A program made the translations under genes and the position numbers. Source: Anaerolineae bacterium (GTDB taxonomy: Bacteria; Chloroflexota; Anaerolineae; B4-G1; SLSP01). Taken from it: DNA of 28,720 bases. Below are positions 1 to 7,461 of the stretch, in pieces. Each line of letters opens with the position of its first letter. Position 1 is the first letter of the stretch. The notes beneath the pieces are model-generated. The model was given only the letters and a program-made list of their open reading frames with translations, was not told where the DNA came from and did not search any database. The stretch is from NCBI GenBank assembly GCA_018055515.1, contig JAGPHL010000005.1:1-28720 (forward strand), read 5' to 3'.

Positions 1-705
1 ATGGCCGAAAAGATTCTGGTGGTCGAAGATGAAACGGCCCTGCGTGAGACGCTGGAGTACAATCTGGCGCGGCAGGGCTATGAGGTGCTCAGCGCCGCGG
101 ATGGCTTCACGGCGCTGACCCTGGCGCGCGCTGCACAGCCAGACCTCGTGCTGCTGGACGTGATGCTGCCGGGACTGGATGGCTTCGAGGTGTGCCGCCG
201 GCTGCGGCGCGAGGCCTCCATGCCCATCCTGATGCTCACGGCCCGCGCCGACGAGATTGATAAGGTCGTGGGGCTCGAGGTCGGCGCGGACGATTATTTG
301 ACCAAACCCTTCAGTATGCGCGAGCTGCTCGCGCGGGTGAAGGCGCAGCTGCGGCGCGTGCGGCTGCTGCGGGAAGAGCCCCCTCCTCTACCTCCGGCGC
401 CTTCCGAGCAGCTGCGTTTTGGTGATCTGCTGCTCGATGTCACCCGTCACGAAGTCTATCGCGGCGGGACGCCGGTACACCTCAAGCCGAAGGAATACGA
501 GCTGCTGCACTACCTGGCGAGCCATCGCGGACAGGTGCTCACACGCGAGCGCATCCTGGAAGAGGTCTGGGGCTGGGAATTCACCGGCGGCACCCGCACC
601 GTGGATGTGCACATCCGCTGGCTGCGAGAGAAGCTCGAGGACGACCCGGCAGCGCCGCAGCGCATCGTCACTGTCCGCGGCAGCGGTTATCGTTTTGAGG
701 GATGA
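1..705 (+). CDS. phoB: PhoB/PhoP-type response regulator
   Basis: A 234-residue OmpR/PhoB-family response regulator that activates phosphate-starvation genes when phosphorylated. The receiver domain (about residues 3-118) shows the acidic pair E9/D10, the phosphoacceptor D53 in LLDVMLPG, T80 and K102. After a proline-rich linker, the winged-helix domain (about 135-233) has the usual RxxLxxxVWG and VDVHIRWLREKLE segments. The length is typical, so the gene is probably complete, but its ATG is the first base of the window and upstream signals cannot be seen. It is followed 32 nt later by a histidine kinase, then by a Pho box and the pst operon, which is why phosphate is the likely signal. On domains alone it could be another OmpR-family regulator; the context makes PhoB/PhoP the best name. 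Confidence 0.93.
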   Translation: MAEKILVVEDETALRETLEYNLARQGYEVLSAADGFTALTLARAAQPDLVLLDVMLPGLDGFEVCRRLRREASMPILMLTARADEIDKVVGLEVGADDYLTKPFSMRELLARVKAQLRRVRLLREEPPPLPPAPSEQLRFGDLLLDVTRHEVYRGGTPVHLKPKEYELLHYLASHRGQVLTRERILEEVWGWEFTGGTRTVDVHIRWLREKLEDDPAAPQRIVTVRGSGYRFEG

Positions 706-737
706 ATAATTCATTGTGAATTGTGAGAGGAAACCCC

Positions 738-2489
738 ATGTGGCATTATCGCAGCACTCGTAGTCGTATCACGACGCCGTTTGTGATATTGATCATTGTA
801 GTCACAACGGCGCTCGCCCTGTATCTCTCCCATTATTTCCGCCAGGCCTACCTGGAGACGCTGGACACGCGGTTGCTGGCCGATCTGCGCGTCCTGGAGG
901 ATCAGCTCCCCGCCTACGACGCCGCTGACGATCTCGACGCCATAGCGCGACATTACCGCGAGCTGCTCGACGCGCGCGTGACGTTCATCGCCGCCGATGG
1001 CACGGTGTTGGGAGAATCCGACTACGACCGGGCCACGATGGACAATCACCTCTACCGCACCGAGGTGCAGCAGGCGCTGGACCAGGGTTACGGCAACAGC
1101 ATCCGTTACAGCGTCACCGCGCGCACCGACGTGATGTATGTGGCCCTGGCGTTGAAGGAGACCGCCGCGCCGGTCCGCATCGCGCGACTGGGATTGCCCC
1201 TCGCGGAAGTGCAGGCCGAATTGACGCGGCTCAACCGGGTGATCCTCACGACGGCGCTGGTCGCCATCGGGCTGGCGGTGGCGCTGGCCTTCCTCATCGC
1301 CGACCGCACTACCTCGCCGGTGCGCCAGCTCACGACGATGGCGCAGCGGGTCGCCGCCGGCGATTTGAGCGCGCGCCTGTTGCCCACCACCGAGGACGAG
1401 GTCGGGCAGCTCACCCGCGCCTTCAACGTCATGACGGAAAAGCTGCAGGACCAGATCAACGCGCTGACGACCGAGCAGACCCGCTTGAATGCCATTCTCG
1501 ATCACATGGCCGACGGTGTGATCATCGTGGACACCGAGGGCGTGGTGCAGATGCTCAATCCCGCCGCCGCGCAAATCCTCGACGTGACGCCGGAGACGGC
1601 GGTGGGGAGCACGTTTTCGGCCCTCGCGCGCCATCACCGACTCATCGAGCTGTGGCTGCGATGTCAGCGGACGCAGGAGGAGCAGCGGGACGCCATCGAG
1701 CTGGATCACGGCAAGGGGCTGTTCCTGCAGGTGATCATCACCCCGCAGCGGACGCCGGCCACGCCGGGCTATCTCGTCATCGTGCAAGACCTCACCCGCA
1801 TCCGTCGCCTGGAAACCATCCGCCGCGATTTTATCAGCAACGTCTCGCACGAATTGCGCACGCCGCTGGCCTCCCTCACGGCGCTGGTGGAGACCTTGCA
1901 GGATGGCGCGGTGGAGGATCCCGTCATGCGACAGCGCTTCCTCGATCACATCGAGCGGGAGCTGACGGCGATGACCCAGATCGTGGAGGAGCTGCTGGAG
2001 CTCTCGCGGATCGAATCCAACCGCGCGCCTTTCTTCATGCAGCTGACCCCCGTAGAGACCCTCGTCGCCGGGCCGGTAGAGCGCATGTTGCCGCAGGCGG
2101 AACGCGCCGGGCTGATGTTGACGGCCGAGCTGCCGGCCGACCTCCCGCCGGTGATGGCAGACGCGGAGCGCATTCAGCGGGTGATGACAAATCTGCTTCA
2201 CAACGCCATCAAATTCACGCCTGCCGGCGGGCGCATCGTCGTTTCCGCGCAGCGCGAGGCGGGCAAAGTCGTCATTGCCGTGAGCGACACCGGCGTAGGC
2301 ATCGCCGAAGACGACTTGCCGCGGATCTTTGAGCGCTTCTACAAGGCCGATCGCGCGCGGTCGTCCGGCGGGACGGGCCTGGGACTGGCGATCGCCAAAC
2401 ACATTGTGCAGGCGCATCGCGGGCAGATCTGGGTGAGGAGCGTCGAGGGGCGCGGCAGCACCTTCTATTTCTCGCTGCCTACAACGTAA
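738..2489 (+). CDS. phoR: PhoR-type sensor histidine kinase
   Basis: Membrane histidine kinase, partner of the regulator just upstream. I take ATG 738 as the start because GAGAGG at 725-730 lies 7 nt before it; an in-frame GTG at 723 would add five residues but has no ribosome site. In the 583-residue form I see TM1 (about 12-29), an extracytoplasmic sensor (35-165), TM2 (168-187), HAMP (188-240), a PAS domain (about 250-355, with ILDHMADGVIIVD), HisKA with the phospho-acceptor H371 in SNVSHELRTPL, then the ATPase domain with the N box (N489), DTGVG (D517) and GTGLGLAI. HAMP plus PAS plus kinase with a roughly 130-residue sensor is the extended PhoR layout of Bacillus-type systems. It probably responds to Pst/PhoU status, since pst and phoU follow in the same direction. 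Confidence 0.92.
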   Translation: MWHYRSTRSRITTPFVILIIVVTTALALYLSHYFRQAYLETLDTRLLADLRVLEDQLPAYDAADDLDAIARHYRELLDARVTFIAADGTVLGESDYDRATMDNHLYRTEVQQALDQGYGNSIRYSVTARTDVMYVALALKETAAPVRIARLGLPLAEVQAELTRLNRVILTTALVAIGLAVALAFLIADRTTSPVRQLTTMAQRVAAGDLSARLLPTTEDEVGQLTRAFNVMTEKLQDQINALTTEQTRLNAILDHMADGVIIVDTEGVVQMLNPAAAQILDVTPETAVGSTFSALARHHRLIELWLRCQRTQEEQRDAIELDHGKGLFLQVIITPQRTPATPGYLVIVQDLTRIRRLETIRRDFISNVSHELRTPLASLTALVETLQDGAVEDPVMRQRFLDHIERELTAMTQIVEELLELSRIESNRAPFFMQLTPVETLVAGPVERMLPQAERAGLMLTAELPADLPPVMADAERIQRVMTNLLHNAIKFTPAGGRIVVSAQREAGKVVIAVSDTGVGIAEDDLPRIFERFYKADRARSSGGTGLGLAIAKHIVQAHRGQIWVRSVEGRGSTFYFSLPTT

Positions 2490-2502
2490 ATGCTTTTATC
2501 CC

Positions 2503-2523
2503 CCCACCCTTTCTTTGGGTGGG
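2503..2523 (+). terminator. Hairpin after phoR
   Basis: CCCACCC (2503-2509) pairs perfectly with GGGTGGG (2517-2523) around a T-rich 7-nt loop, 14 nt after the phoR stop, followed by CTTTG. The T-run is short, so termination may be partial. It probably separates phoBR from pst transcription. Confidence 0.5.
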
Positions 2524-2562
2524 CTTTGCCGGCGAACGTCGCTGGCCTGCAAGCCCCTTTTC

Positions 2563-2596
2563 TTTCGCTCCCCGGTGTTTCCGCTGGGGAGCGAAA
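2563..2596 (+). terminator. Perfect 11-bp hairpin upstream of the Pho box
   Basis: TTTCGCTCCCC (2563-2573) pairs perfectly with GGGGAGCGAAA (2586-2596) around a 12-nt loop, followed by TTGTTT. With the smaller hairpin at 2503-2523 it forms a double barrier between phoR and the pst promoter. It ends four bases before the first Pho-box repeat, so it would insulate the regulated promoter from readthrough. Confidence 0.6.
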
Positions 2597-2599
2597 TTG

Positions 2600-2638
2600 T
2601 TTACACAACCTTAACCTGGTGTTGAAACGACGTTAAAC
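2600..2638 (+). promoter_or_regulatory. Pho box: four direct repeats at 11-bp spacing
   Basis: Four hexamers, TTTACA (2600), TTAACC (2611), TTGAAA (2622) and TTAAAC (2633), start exactly 11 bp apart, placing all four on one face of the helix. This is the arrangement of Bacillus-type PhoP boxes (TTAACA-like repeats one turn apart). Relative to the proposed -10 at 2648-2653 the box covers about -60 to -22, the classical activating position. The target is pstS and the genes behind it, and the binding protein is presumably the PhoB-type regulator at the start of the window. Confidence 0.82.
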
Positions 2639-2647
2639 CTTCTGTGG

Positions 2648-2653
2648 TAGGAT
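2648..2653 (+). promoter_or_regulatory. -10 element of the pst promoter
   Basis: TAGGAT matches the -10 consensus at five of six positions and lies 9 bp after the last Pho repeat. No good -35 hexamer stands at 17 bp; the Pho box occupies that position, as expected for an activator-dependent promoter. The start of transcription would be near 2660. Confidence 0.5.
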
Positions 2654-2660
2654 GCAGTTT

Positions 2661-2676
2661 GTACGCGACTGCGTAC
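2661..2676 (+). other. Hairpin at the predicted 5' end of the pst mRNA
   Basis: GTACGC (2661-2666) and GCGTAC (2671-2676) form a perfect 6-bp stem with a 4-nt loop. It would be the very first structure of the transcript if transcription starts near 2660, and may protect the 5' end from decay. The pstS ribosome site AGAAGGAG (2695-2702) lies downstream of it and stays free. Confidence 0.4.
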
Positions 2677-2710
2677 GCTATTCGATTCTATTACAGAAGG
2701 AGTAAGAGAC

Positions 2711-3781
2711 ATGCGTCGTTTCTGGTTTATCACCATTGTTTTAGCGCTGGTTCTGGCCGCGTGCAGCGCGCCAGCCACCCCCACGGCTGCCCCGACTCAG
2801 GCACCGACCACGGAGGCTGCCCCGACTCAGGCACCGACCACGGAGGCTGCCCCGACTCAGGCGCCGACTACGGAGGCTGCCCCGACTCAGGCGCCGACCA
2901 CGGAGGCTGCCCCGACCGGCCTGCTGCCCGAGGTCAACCCGCTGGAGGTGAAAGGAGACATCATCACCGCCGGCAGTTCCACGGTGTTCCCGCTCTCCGA
3001 GCGCATGGCGGAACGCTTCCGCGACGAGGGCTACAGCGGCAACATCACCATTGACAGCATCGGCTCCGGCGCCGGCTTTGAGCGCTTCTGCGTTGCCGGC
3101 GAGACCGACATCGCCAATGCCAGTCGCGCCATCAAGGATTCCGAGCTCGAATCCTGCCGGGCCATCGGGCGGGAGCCGGTCGAGTTCCGCGTCGGCACTG
3201 ACGCCCTGGCCGTCGTGGTGAGCAAGGACAACACCTTCATCACCAATGCCACGTTGGAAGAGCTCGCGGCCATCTTCACCGCCGAGAAGTGGTCCGACGT
3301 GAATCCTGCCTGGCCCAACGAAGCCATCCTGCGCTTCATCCCCGGCACAGATAGCGGCACCTTCGATTACTTTGTCGAGGCCGTGTTCGCGAAAGACAAG
3401 ACCCCGCTGCTCAGCAGCAAGAACCTGCAGCTGAGCGAGGACGACAACATCCTGGTGCGCGGCGTCGCCGGCAGCCCCTATGCCATCGGCTTTTTCGGCT
3501 ATGCCTACTACGAGGAAAACCGCGACCAACTCCAGGTGCTCTCCATCAACGGCATCGCGCCCAGCGCGGAGACGGTGGACAATCACACCTATCCGCTCGC
3601 GCGCCCGCTCTTCCTCTACTCCGACGCCCGCATCATGCAGGAGAAGCCGCAGGTCGCCGCGTTCATCAACTTCTACCTCACGTACGTGAACGAGGAGATC
3701 AGCAGCGTGGGATATTTCCCCGCCAGCGAGGCTGTGCTCAAGACCTCGATGGAAACCTGGCTCAAAGCCCAAGGGCAGTAA
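2711..3781 (+). CDS. pstS: Phosphate-binding lipoprotein PstS
   Basis: The substrate-binding protein of the high-affinity phosphate ABC importer, anchored outside the membrane. Residues 1-18 are a lipoprotein signal with lipobox LAAC (acylated Cys18). Residues about 19-70 are a low-complexity tether in which APTQAPTTEA is repeated four times. The binding domain (about 80-356) has the PstS features GSSTVFPL (from about 88), SIGSGAG (116-122) and PGTDSGTFDYF, which contact phosphate in this family. ATG 2711 is supported by AGAAGGAG 8 nt upstream. It is the first gene of pstSCAB and sits directly behind the Pho box, so it should be the most strongly induced product. The hairpin after it probably keeps its mRNA more abundant than the rest of the operon. 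Confidence 0.95.
   Translation: MRRFWFITIVLALVLAACSAPATPTAAPTQAPTTEAAPTQAPTTEAAPTQAPTTEAAPTQAPTTEAAPTGLLPEVNPLEVKGDIITAGSSTVFPLSERMAERFRDEGYSGNITIDSIGSGAGFERFCVAGETDIANASRAIKDSELESCRAIGREPVEFRVGTDALAVVVSKDNTFITNATLEELAAIFTAEKWSDVNPAWPNEAILRFIPGTDSGTFDYFVEAVFAKDKTPLLSSKNLQLSEDDNILVRGVAGSPYAIGFFGYAYYEENRDQLQVLSINGIAPSAETVDNHTYPLARPLFLYSDARIMQEKPQVAAFINFYLTYVNEEISSVGYFPASEAVLKTSMETWLKAQGQ
2785..2915 (+). repeat. 30-bp tandem repeat in the pstS linker
   Basis: Four full copies (2785, 2815, 2845, 2875) and a partial fifth of a 30-bp unit encoding ten residues of the PstS tether. Copies 1 and 2 are identical; copy 3 has two substitutions and copy 4 one, pointing to recent expansion by slippage or unequal exchange. 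Copy-number change keeps the frame and would only lengthen or shorten the tether. Confidence 0.92.
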
Positions 3782-3820
3782 CCCGCCGGGCCGCGTGAAT
3801 CTGGACAGCGCAAGAAAATG

Positions 3821-3853
3821 CTTTTGCAGCGGTGCTCAGCGCCGCTGCAAAAG
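3821..3853 (+). other. Intra-operon hairpin between pstS and pstC
   Basis: CTTTTGCAGCGG (3821-3832) pairs perfectly over 12 bp with CCGCTGCAAAAG (3842-3853) around a 9-nt loop. No T-run follows, so it is more likely an mRNA stabiliser or attenuator than a full terminator. Its place, after the binding-protein gene and before the permease genes, is where many ABC operons set a high binding-protein to permease ratio. Confidence 0.68.
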
Positions 3854-3876
3854 TGCTACTAAGGAGGAGTGTCCCA

Positions 3877-4836
3877 TTGGCTACCACAAAAGCAACGAGT
3901 TTTCGGGCGCTGCGCGGCCTGGCGACCGATACGGCGACGTCGCTGCGTAAGCGTCCGCGACCGGGGGAGACTGCGATTCAGAGTTTCCTCTTCGTCTGCG
4001 GCGCCATTTCCATTTTCACCACCGTGGGCATCATCTACGTGCTGGGACATGAGTCCCTGCTTTTTTTCTCCAGCCCTGACGTCAGCCTGGTGGAATTTTT
4101 CACGAGCACCCGGTGGCAACCGGCGATTCTGGAATTCGGCATTCTGCCACTGCTCAACGCCACGCTGATGACGAGCGGCATCGCCCTACTGGTGGCTCTG
4201 CCGTTGGGCCTCAGCGCGGCGATCTACCTGAGCGAATACGCGACGCCGCGCGTCCGAGGGGTGCTCAAACCGATCCTGGAGGTGTTGGCTGGCATCCCCA
4301 CCGTCGTGTATGGCTATTTCGCCTTGAGCTTCATGACACCACTCTTGCGGAGCATTTTTGGCGTCAACACGGTGGAGATCTACAACACTGCCTCCGCCGG
4401 CCTGGTGATGGGGATCCTGATCCTGCCGCTGGTGACCTCGATGAGCGAGGACGCGCTGAACGCCGTGCCCAATAGCCTGCGCGAAGCCGCTTACGCCCTC
4501 GGCGCGACCAGGCTGGAGACGGCGGTGAAGGTGGTGGCGCCGGCCGCGCTTTCCGGCATCACTGCCGCGTTCATCATCGCGGCCTCGCGCGCGGTGGGCG
4601 AGACCATGATCGTCGCGGTCGCCGCCGGCGCCGGGCCGAATTTCACCTTCAACCCCTTTCAGGCGGCAGAAACCATGACCGGGCACATCGTGCGCATCAG
4701 CGGCGGCGACCTGAGTTACGATTCCATTGACTATAACAGCATCTTTGCCATCGGGCTGATGTTGTTTTTCATGACCCTGGCGTTGAACCTCATCAGTGCT
4801 CGCGTGGTGCGGCGTTTCCGGGAGGTATACGAATGA
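3877..4836 (+). CDS. pstC: Phosphate ABC transporter permease PstC
   Basis: One of the two membrane subunits of the phosphate importer. I choose the TTG at 3877 because the strong site AAGGAGGAG (3861-3869) lies 7 nt upstream; an earlier GTG at 3832 would place the start inside the 12-bp hairpin with no ribosome site. The resulting 319-residue protein has an N-terminal cytoplasmic segment, a first membrane helix near FLFVCGAISIFTTVGIIYVL, then the permease core with several further helices and the EAA loop SLREAAYALGATRLETA that docks onto PstB. The length is normal for PstC. Its stop overlaps the pstA start (ATGA, 4833-4836), implying translational coupling of the two permeases. Confidence 0.92.
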   Translation: MATTKATSFRALRGLATDTATSLRKRPRPGETAIQSFLFVCGAISIFTTVGIIYVLGHESLLFFSSPDVSLVEFFTSTRWQPAILEFGILPLLNATLMTSGIALLVALPLGLSAAIYLSEYATPRVRGVLKPILEVLAGIPTVVYGYFALSFMTPLLRSIFGVNTVEIYNTASAGLVMGILILPLVTSMSEDALNAVPNSLREAAYALGATRLETAVKVVAPAALSGITAAFIIAASRAVGETMIVAVAAGAGPNFTFNPFQAAETMTGHIVRISGGDLSYDSIDYNSIFAIGLMLFFMTLALNLISARVVRRFREVYE

Positions 4837-6059
4837 CGGCGCCTCGCTTCAACCCCCAAACGTCGCGACGCCAGCGCCTGGGGCGCGTGTGGAGCGCGCT
4901 TTTCCTGGGGGCGATCCTCATCGCCATCCTGGCTTTGGGCGCGCTGCTGTACGACATCATTGACGGCGCCTTCGGCCTGGTGGCGGTCGAGAACCGCGTG
5001 GACCCCGCCAGCCTCGCCATCGAGGGCGTCCCGTTGGAAGAGCTGAGCAAGGAGCAGCTCACCGCCATCCTCGCGCAGCACGTTTCGGCGGGATTGCTGC
5101 GCCGTCTGGAGCACGATCAGCCGTTTGAGGAACGCGACCGCGCCAACGTTTACGCGCTGGTCATGGAACGCGTGGTCGAACCGCAGATCGTGAAGACCTG
5201 GTCGCTCACCGCCTCGCTCACACAGCGTGCTGCCATCGAGGCGGAAGTCGCCGCAAAGTACCCCGGAGCTAAACTTGAATTTCGCGCCTGGATCAATCCT
5301 ACCTTCATCCAGACGCCGCAATCAAGCAAGCCGGAGATTGCCGGCGTGCGCACCGCGATCCTCGGCTCCCTGTGGACCATCGCGCTCACCATTCTCATCG
5401 CGTTTCCTGTCGGCGTCGGGGCCGCGATTTATCTGGAAGAATACGCCAGCGACACCGCCCTCAACCGCGTCATTCAGACCAACATCAACAACCTGGCGGG
5501 CGTGCCCTCGATCATCTACGGCATGTTGGGACTGGCCATTTTCGTGCGGGGATTGGAGCCGTTCACGAGCGGAACCCTCTTCGGCGTGGCGGATCCCACG
5601 ACCGCGAATGGACGCACGGTGCTCTCGGCGGGCCTCACGCTGGCGTTACTCATCCTGCCGCTGATCATCATCAACGCGCAGGAGGCCATCAAAGCGGTGC
5701 CGGCTTCGTTGCGCGAGGCCAGCTACGGCCTGGGCGCGACCCGCTGGCAGACGATCTGGCATCACGTCTTGCCCAACGCGCTGCCGGGGATTCTCACCGG
5801 CACGATCCTGGCGATTTCGCGGGCGATCGGCGAGACGGCGCCGCTGGTAGTGGTCGGCGCGTCGGCCTTCGTGGCGCTGGACCCCAGCGGACCGTTTTCC
5901 AAATTCACCACACTGCCCATTCAGATCTATCAATGGACCACGCGCCCGCAAGATCAATACCGCAATTTGGCCGCAGCGGCCAGCCTGATGCTGTTGGCGC
6001 TGCTGCTGAGCCTGAATGCCATTGCCATCTTGCTGCGTAACCGATATAGTAGAAAGTAA
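4833..6059 (+). CDS. pstA: Phosphate ABC transporter permease PstA with a long external loop
   Basis: Second permease subunit of the importer; the start overlaps the pstC stop and GGGAGG (4819-4824) precedes it. The permease core (about 171-408) is standard, with LAGVPSIIYG and the EAA loop SLREASYGLGATRWQTI. The protein has 408 residues, whereas common PstA proteins have roughly 280-300. The excess is a hydrophilic, helix-prone segment (about 43-170) between TM1 (about 23-42) and TM2, predicted to face outward. It contains no motif I recognise. The last codons run straight into the AGAAGTR tract: the TAA stop at 6057-6059 lies at the start of that tract. Confidence 0.92.
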   Translation: MTAPRFNPQTSRRQRLGRVWSALFLGAILIAILALGALLYDIIDGAFGLVAVENRVDPASLAIEGVPLEELSKEQLTAILAQHVSAGLLRRLEHDQPFEERDRANVYALVMERVVEPQIVKTWSLTASLTQRAAIEAEVAAKYPGAKLEFRAWINPTFIQTPQSSKPEIAGVRTAILGSLWTIALTILIAFPVGVGAAIYLEEYASDTALNRVIQTNINNLAGVPSIIYGMLGLAIFVRGLEPFTSGTLFGVADPTTANGRTVLSAGLTLALLILPLIIINAQEAIKAVPASLREASYGLGATRWQTIWHHVLPNALPGILTGTILAISRAIGETAPLVVVGASAFVALDPSGPFSKFTTLPIQIYQWTTRPQDQYRNLAAAASLMLLALLLSLNAIAILLRNRYSRK

Positions 6060-6100
6060 GAAGTAAGAAGTGAGAAGTGAGAAGAAAGAAAAGAGAAGTG
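6051..6100 (+). repeat. AGAAGTR heptamer tract between pstA and pstB
   Basis: A purine-only (apart from T) run of about seven units of AGAAGTA/AGAAGTG with two degraded units (AGAAGAA, AGAAAAG). It starts within the last codons of pstA and includes its stop, and ends 29 nt before the pstB ribosome site. One of several 7-8 bp word tracts at gene junctions in this window. Confidence 0.85.
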
Positions 6101-6139
6101 TATTGACGACTCACGGCTCACTATGTTTCAGGAGGATAC

Positions 6140-6991
6140 ATGTTGAGTTTATTAAGTCCAGTTCGCACGCACCCACAAGTGCCAGCTCCCGTCGCGGCTT
6201 TGACATCAACGGCGGAAATGGAAATGGACGATTGCGCCATCGAGACGCGCGCTCTTTCCGTCTCCTACGGCGACTTCCGCGCCGTGCACGACATCCAGCT
6301 GCGCGTTCAGCGCCAGAAAATCACCGCCTTCATCGGCCCTTCGGGATGCGGCAAGAGCACGGTGTTGCGCGCTTTCAATCGCATGAATGACTTGATCCCC
6401 ACCGCGCGGGTCGAGGGCGAAGTTTTGCTGGGCGGACAAAATATCTACGCCCCGGAGGTAGACGCCGTCGAAGTGCGTCGGCGCGTCGGTATGGTTTTCC
6501 AGAAGCCTAACCCCTTCCCCAAAAGCATCTACGAGAACGTGGCCTGGGGCGCGCGCATCAACGGCTATCGGGGCAACATGGACGAGCTGGTCGAACGGAC
6601 GTTGCGCCATGCAGCCCTGTGGGACGAGGTGAAGGACAAGCTGCAGCAAAGCGCGCTGGCGCTTTCCGGCGGGCAACAGCAACGCCTGTGCATCGCCCGC
6701 GCCATCGCCATCGAGCCGGAGATCGTGCTGATGGACGAGCCGGCCTCGGCGCTCGATCCCATCGCCACCCTGCGCATCGAGGAACTGATGCGGGCGCTGG
6801 CGCAGGAGTACACCATCATCGTCGTCACGCACAACATGCAGCAGGCCGCGCGCGTCTCGGATTACACCGCCTTCTTTATGGTGGATGATCAGCGGTCGGG
6901 ATACCTGGTGGAACAGGGACCTACCCGCGAGATCTTCACCAATCCCAAAGACAAGCGGACGGAAGATTACATCACAGGCCGGTTTGGATAA
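6140..6991 (+). CDS. pstB: Phosphate ABC transporter ATPase PstB
   Basis: The ATP-hydrolysing subunit that drives PstCA. Walker A is GPSGCGKST (66-74), the signature is LSGGQQQR (about 175-182), and Walker B is VLMDEPASALDP (from about 196); the Q-loop is VFQKPNPFPKSIYENVAWG, the usual PstB form. ATG 6140 has AGGAGG (6130-6135) 4 nt before it. The 283 residues include about 30 extra at the N-terminus (Pro/Ala-rich), before the domain starts near IETRALSVSYG. An internal ATG at about residue 27 could give a conventional-length protein, but no good ribosome site precedes it. The gene follows pstA after the AGAAGTR tract, so it may be translated independently. Confidence 0.95.
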   Translation: MLSLLSPVRTHPQVPAPVAALTSTAEMEMDDCAIETRALSVSYGDFRAVHDIQLRVQRQKITAFIGPSGCGKSTVLRAFNRMNDLIPTARVEGEVLLGGQNIYAPEVDAVEVRRRVGMVFQKPNPFPKSIYENVAWGARINGYRGNMDELVERTLRHAALWDEVKDKLQQSALALSGGQQQRLCIARAIAIEPEIVLMDEPASALDPIATLRIEELMRALAQEYTIIVVTHNMQQAARVSDYTAFFMVDDQRSGYLVEQGPTREIFTNPKDKRTEDYITGRFG

Positions 6992-7011
6992 TGTGAATTC
7001 GGAGCACACTT

Positions 7012-7461
7012 ATGGACAAGCGAAGCGTGTTGTTTCTGTGTACGGGAAATTCGGCCCGCAGCCAGATGGCTGAGGGCTTGGTCAATCACTTTTTGGGCGA
7101 GACGTGGGAGGCCTTCTCCGCCGGCGTCGCACCGGCAGAACGTGTCCATCCTCTGGCGGTGGCCGTCATGGCAGAGCTGGGTGTGGACATCGCCGGCCAG
7201 GTTCCTAAGCCCCTTGACAGATTCCGCGACCGGCATTTTGACGTGATCATCACGCTCTGTGATCACGCTGCCAAACATTGCCCGGCGTGGCTGGGAAATG
7301 GGCAAGTCGTGCACCTCGGCTTTCCGGATCCGGCCGCAGCAGAGGGCGGCAACAGCGCCAAACTGCAAATTTTTCGTCAGGTGCGAGAGGCCCTGCAGCA
7401 GCAAGTGCTGGATTTTCTGGTACAATGGGAAACAGATACCCCACAGTTTCACCTGAATTGA
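7012..7461 (+). CDS. arsC: Thioredoxin-coupled arsenate reductase (LMW-PTPase fold)
   Basis: A 149-residue protein of the low-molecular-weight phosphatase fold. The P-loop CTGNSAR (C10-X5-R16) is near the N-terminus, and a redox pair C83 and C90 follows in TLCDHAAKHCPAW, with D106 in FPDP. C10/C83/C90 match the catalytic C10/C82/C89 triad of Staphylococcus-type arsenate reductase, which passes a disulfide to thioredoxin; ordinary tyrosine phosphatases lack the pair. It therefore probably reduces arsenate to arsenite. It lies 20 nt after pstB and just before phoU, so it is made together with the importer through which arsenate enters. CGGAG precedes the ATG. No arsenite efflux pump is visible here. 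Confidence 0.85.
   Translation: MDKRSVLFLCTGNSARSQMAEGLVNHFLGETWEAFSAGVAPAERVHPLAVAVMAELGVDIAGQVPKPLDRFRDRHFDVIITLCDHAAKHCPAWLGNGQVVHLGFPDPAAAEGGNSAKLQIFRQVREALQQQVLDFLVQWETDTPQFHLN

Noticed and set aside
711..2417. Long open frame (568 codons) antisense to phoR
   Set aside because: Low-complexity His/Arg/Gln-rich translation without domains; it mirrors a clear histidine kinase and results from GC-rich codon use.
2741..3772. Open frame antisense to pstS
   Set aside because: Its repeated Arg/Ser/Gly part is only the reverse of the tether repeat; no start signal or family features.
7012..7461. Plain low-molecular-weight protein tyrosine phosphatase
   Set aside because: The second and third redox cysteines (C83, C90) at the arsenate reductase spacing, and the pst context, favour arsenate reductase.
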